Shown here piece after piece: positions 51,387 through 53,842 of a stretch of DNA of 53,842 nt. The notes beneath the pieces are model-generated. The model saw nothing but the letters and a program-made list of their open reading frames with translations. It did not search any database and was not told the origin of the DNA. The position numbers and the translations under genes were made by a program. This DNA comes from an uncultured Stenotrophomonas sp. (GTDB lineage Bacteria > Pseudomonadota > Gammaproteobacteria > Xanthomonadales > Xanthomonadaceae): assembly GCF_945952405.1 (NCBI RefSeq), contig NZ_CAMFIA010000025.1, positions 1 through 53,842 of the forward strand, read 5' to 3'. How positions within the stretch are numbered: the stretch's first letter is position 1; every line of letters begins with the position of its first letter.

Positions 51387-52307
51387 ATGCCGTTCCTGGA
51401 ACTGACCCTGCGTTGCACCGAAGCCACCCAGCCCCGCTATGAAAATGCGCTGGAGGACGTTGGCGCACTGGCCGTCACGCTGCTCGATGCCGAAGCCGAT
51501 ACCAGCAACGAACAGGCCATCCTCGAACCGGGCGTGGGCGAGACCCCGCTGTGGGACACCCTGGTGCTGAGCGCACTGTTCCCCGCCGACAGCAACGCGT
51601 TGCTGCTGCTGGCTGCACTGGAAGCCTTCGATCCGGAACTGGACTGGAGCGGTGGCAGCTTCCGCGCGGTCGAGGACGAAGACTGGGAGCGCGCGTGGCT
51701 GGACCAGTTCCAGCCGATGGATTTCGGCAGCCGTACCTGGATCGTGCCGTGGAACCATGAGCTGCCGGACGCCGCACAGGCGGCCGATGCCGCCGTGGTG
51801 CGGCTGGATCCGGGCCTAGCGTTCGGTTCCGGCACCCACCCGACCACGGCCCTGTGCCTGCGCTGGCTGGACCAGCTGGCCGCGGATGGCCTGCTGCAGG
51901 GCCAGCGCGTGCTCGATTTCGGTTGCGGCTCCGGCATCCTCGCGCTGGCCGCGCTGAAGCTGGGCGCCGCAGAAGCGATCGGCGTGGACAACGATCCGCA
52001 GGCCCTGGTCGCCACTGCCGACAATGCCGAACGCAATGGCGAGCAGGCGCGCATGCAGGTCTACCTGCCGCAGGACGAACCGGTCGCGACCTATCCGATC
52101 GTGGTCGCCAACATCCTCGCTTCGGCACTGGACGCACTGGCGGAACTGCTCGCCGCCCGCGTCGCCGCCGGCGGCCGCATCGCCCTGTCCGGCATCCTGC
52201 ATGGCCAGGAAGGCGAACTGCTGCAGCGCTACGCCGCGTGGTTCGACGACCTGCAGGCCACCCAGGATGGCGACTGGATGCGCATCACCGGCGTGCGCCG
52301 CGCCTGA
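51387..52307 (+). CDS. prmA: Ribosomal protein L11 methyltransferase
   Basis: The 306-aa enzyme trimethylates ribosomal protein L11 using S-adenosylmethionine. The N-terminal L11-binding domain starts [10 protein letters not shown] and includes [20 protein letters not shown]. The methyltransferase domain has [20 protein letters not shown], motif [31 protein letters not shown] and the catalytic-loop [16 protein letters not shown] 51387 matches the start of homologues; an ATG at 51354 is in frame but adds 11 residues. Downstream come a DUF3426 gene and fis, in the place where E. coli has dusB-fis. Confidence 0.96.
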   Translation: MPFLELTLRCTEATQPRYENALEDVGALAVTLLDAEADTSNEQAILEPGVGETPLWDTLVLSALFPADSNALLLLAALEAFDPELDWSGGSFRAVEDEDWERAWLDQFQPMDFGSRTWIVPWNHELPDAAQAADAAVVRLDPGLAFGSGTHPTTALCLRWLDQLAADGLLQGQRVLDFGCGSGILALAALKLGAAEAIGVDNDPQALVATADNAERNGEQARMQVYLPQDEPVATYPIVVANILASALDALAELLAARVAAGGRIALSGILHGQEGELLQRYAAWFDDLQATQDGDWMRITGVRRA

Positions 52308-52349
52308 TCGTGGTTGAATGACCGCTGGATCCGAGCCCGCGCCCTGAGC

Positions 52350-53511
<1,162 letters not shown>

Positions 53512-53522
53512 GCGCGGCTGCG

Positions 53523-53636
53523 GGTAGTGCCGGCCGCTGGCCGGCAACCCCATGATCGATGGCAGGGTATTGCCGTTGCCATTGCCATTGCCATTGCCAT
53601 TGCCATTGCCATTGCCGGCCAGCGGCCGGCACTACC
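53523..53636. repeat. SMAG inverted pair enclosing a (RTTGCC)8 hexanucleotide array
   Basis: Arms of 25 bp (53523-53547 and 53612-53636) beginning GGTAGTGCCGGCCGCTGGCC are exact reverse complements. Between them lie eight units ATTGCC/GTTGCC in tandem (53569-53616; only the second unit has G first), the last overlapping the right arm. Copy number is likely variable between strains. Confidence 0.9.
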
Positions 53637-53842
53637 GGTGAATCCCCGCCACGCGTGGATGGGAAAACCCGTTGGTCTCAACCGCCGCCAGCCCGGTAGA
53701 TCCACGCCATGCGTGGATGGGAAACCCCGTCGGCATCAACCGCCGCCGGCCCGGTAGATCCACGCCACGCGTGGATGGGAAACCCCCTCGGTATCAACCG
53801 CCGCCGGCCCGGTAGATCCACGCCACGCGTGGATGGGAAACC
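53637..53842. repeat. 58-bp tandem array, each unit containing a SMAG hairpin
   Basis: Units begin with GGTAGATCCACGCC or a variant at 53637, 53695, 53753 and 53811 (exact 58-bp period) and run off the window end. Each holds the palindrome ATCCACGCC-CGTGGAT-like hairpin plus a conserved spacer with GGGAAACCCC and TCAACCGCCGCCGGCCC. The first unit is diverged and later ones are nearly identical. Confidence 0.92.

Noticed and set aside
53637..53842. CRISPR-like array after fis
   Set aside because: The period is 58 bp, but the would-be spacers are as conserved as the repeats and the core is a SMAG hairpin. No cas genes are present.

Overview
The window is a chromosomal segment of a high-GC gammaproteobacterium of the Xanthomonadaceae, most likely a member of the Stenotrophomonas maltophilia complex. 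The main evidence is the many intergenic GTAG hairpin repeats (SMAG elements), in the forms GTAGTGCCGGCCGCTGGCC and GTAGATCCACGCCATGCGTG, together with Xanthomonas-like gene content and order. No insertion sequence, prophage, tRNA, rRNA or CRISPR array was seen. This is core-genome DNA, with 53 likely protein genes, one leader peptide and one riboswitch.

Layout. 1-7.0 kb: a partial cysteine-containing protein, an SDR oxidoreductase, a small lipoprotein, sppA, a MATE exporter, a 27-bp perfect inverted repeat, and a DUF3106 protein coupled to a membrane-anchored sigma-factor-like protein. 7.0-13.6 kb: an AT-rich region with a head-to-head pair of perfect DnaA boxes, then priA, a GST, a NYN/LOTUS protein, ndh, an NTF2-like protein and a GIY-YIG protein. 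13.6-16.1 kb: a tandem glycine riboswitch in front of a glycine-transporter/TRIC-family gene, then class I DAHP synthase preceded by an attenuator whose leader peptide has six consecutive aromatic codons. 16.2-20.2 kb: small conserved proteins, a MarR/DNA-alkylation-repair pair, a serine hydrolase and a 2OG oxygenase. 20.2-30.5 kb: groESL with a CIRCE-like operator, a secreted multidomain endonuclease I, cutA-dsbD-tlpA, and a Fur-box-linked PepSY/flavodoxin/FNR reductase. 30.5-40.5 kb: a PAS chemoreceptor, arylamine N-acetyltransferase behind a MerR/SoxR-type promoter, a VOC protein, a DesK/NarL-type two-component pair facing DUF2141-carotenoid oxygenase, a solute-binding protein without signal peptide, and a LysR gene divergent from a 54-aa ORF. 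40.5-46.7 kb: a lipoprotein alkaline phosphatase, a D,D-carboxypeptidase homologue, a quinone reductase-TetR operon with a palindromic operator, a PEP mutase-like lyase and a DOPA-dioxygenase-like protein. 46.8-49.8 kb: aroQ-lprI-accB-accC. 49.9-53.8 kb: two coupled membrane proteins, prmA-DUF3426-fis, then a repeat-rich end with a hexanucleotide array and a 58-bp tandem SMAG array.

Functional links. Several regulatory circuits can be read directly. Aromatic amino acid supply should control aroG by transcription attenuation. Glycine should control the transporter gene. A TetR-type palindrome sits before the quinone reductase-TetR operon and a TTAG-N4-CTAA palindrome before the MarR operon. 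A PsrA-like fatty-acid-regulator box lies upstream of aroQ-lprI-accBC, which makes the acetyl-CoA carboxylase subunits. dsbD and the adjacent tlpA-like gene form a periplasmic thiol-reduction unit.

The most unusual signals are the aromatic attenuator with an apparently leaderless leader peptide, the DnaA-box pair before priA, the 19-bp-spacer MerR/SoxR-type promoter before nat, three genes whose TAG stop codon is supplied by a SMAG element, and the sigma-like/transmembrane fusion.
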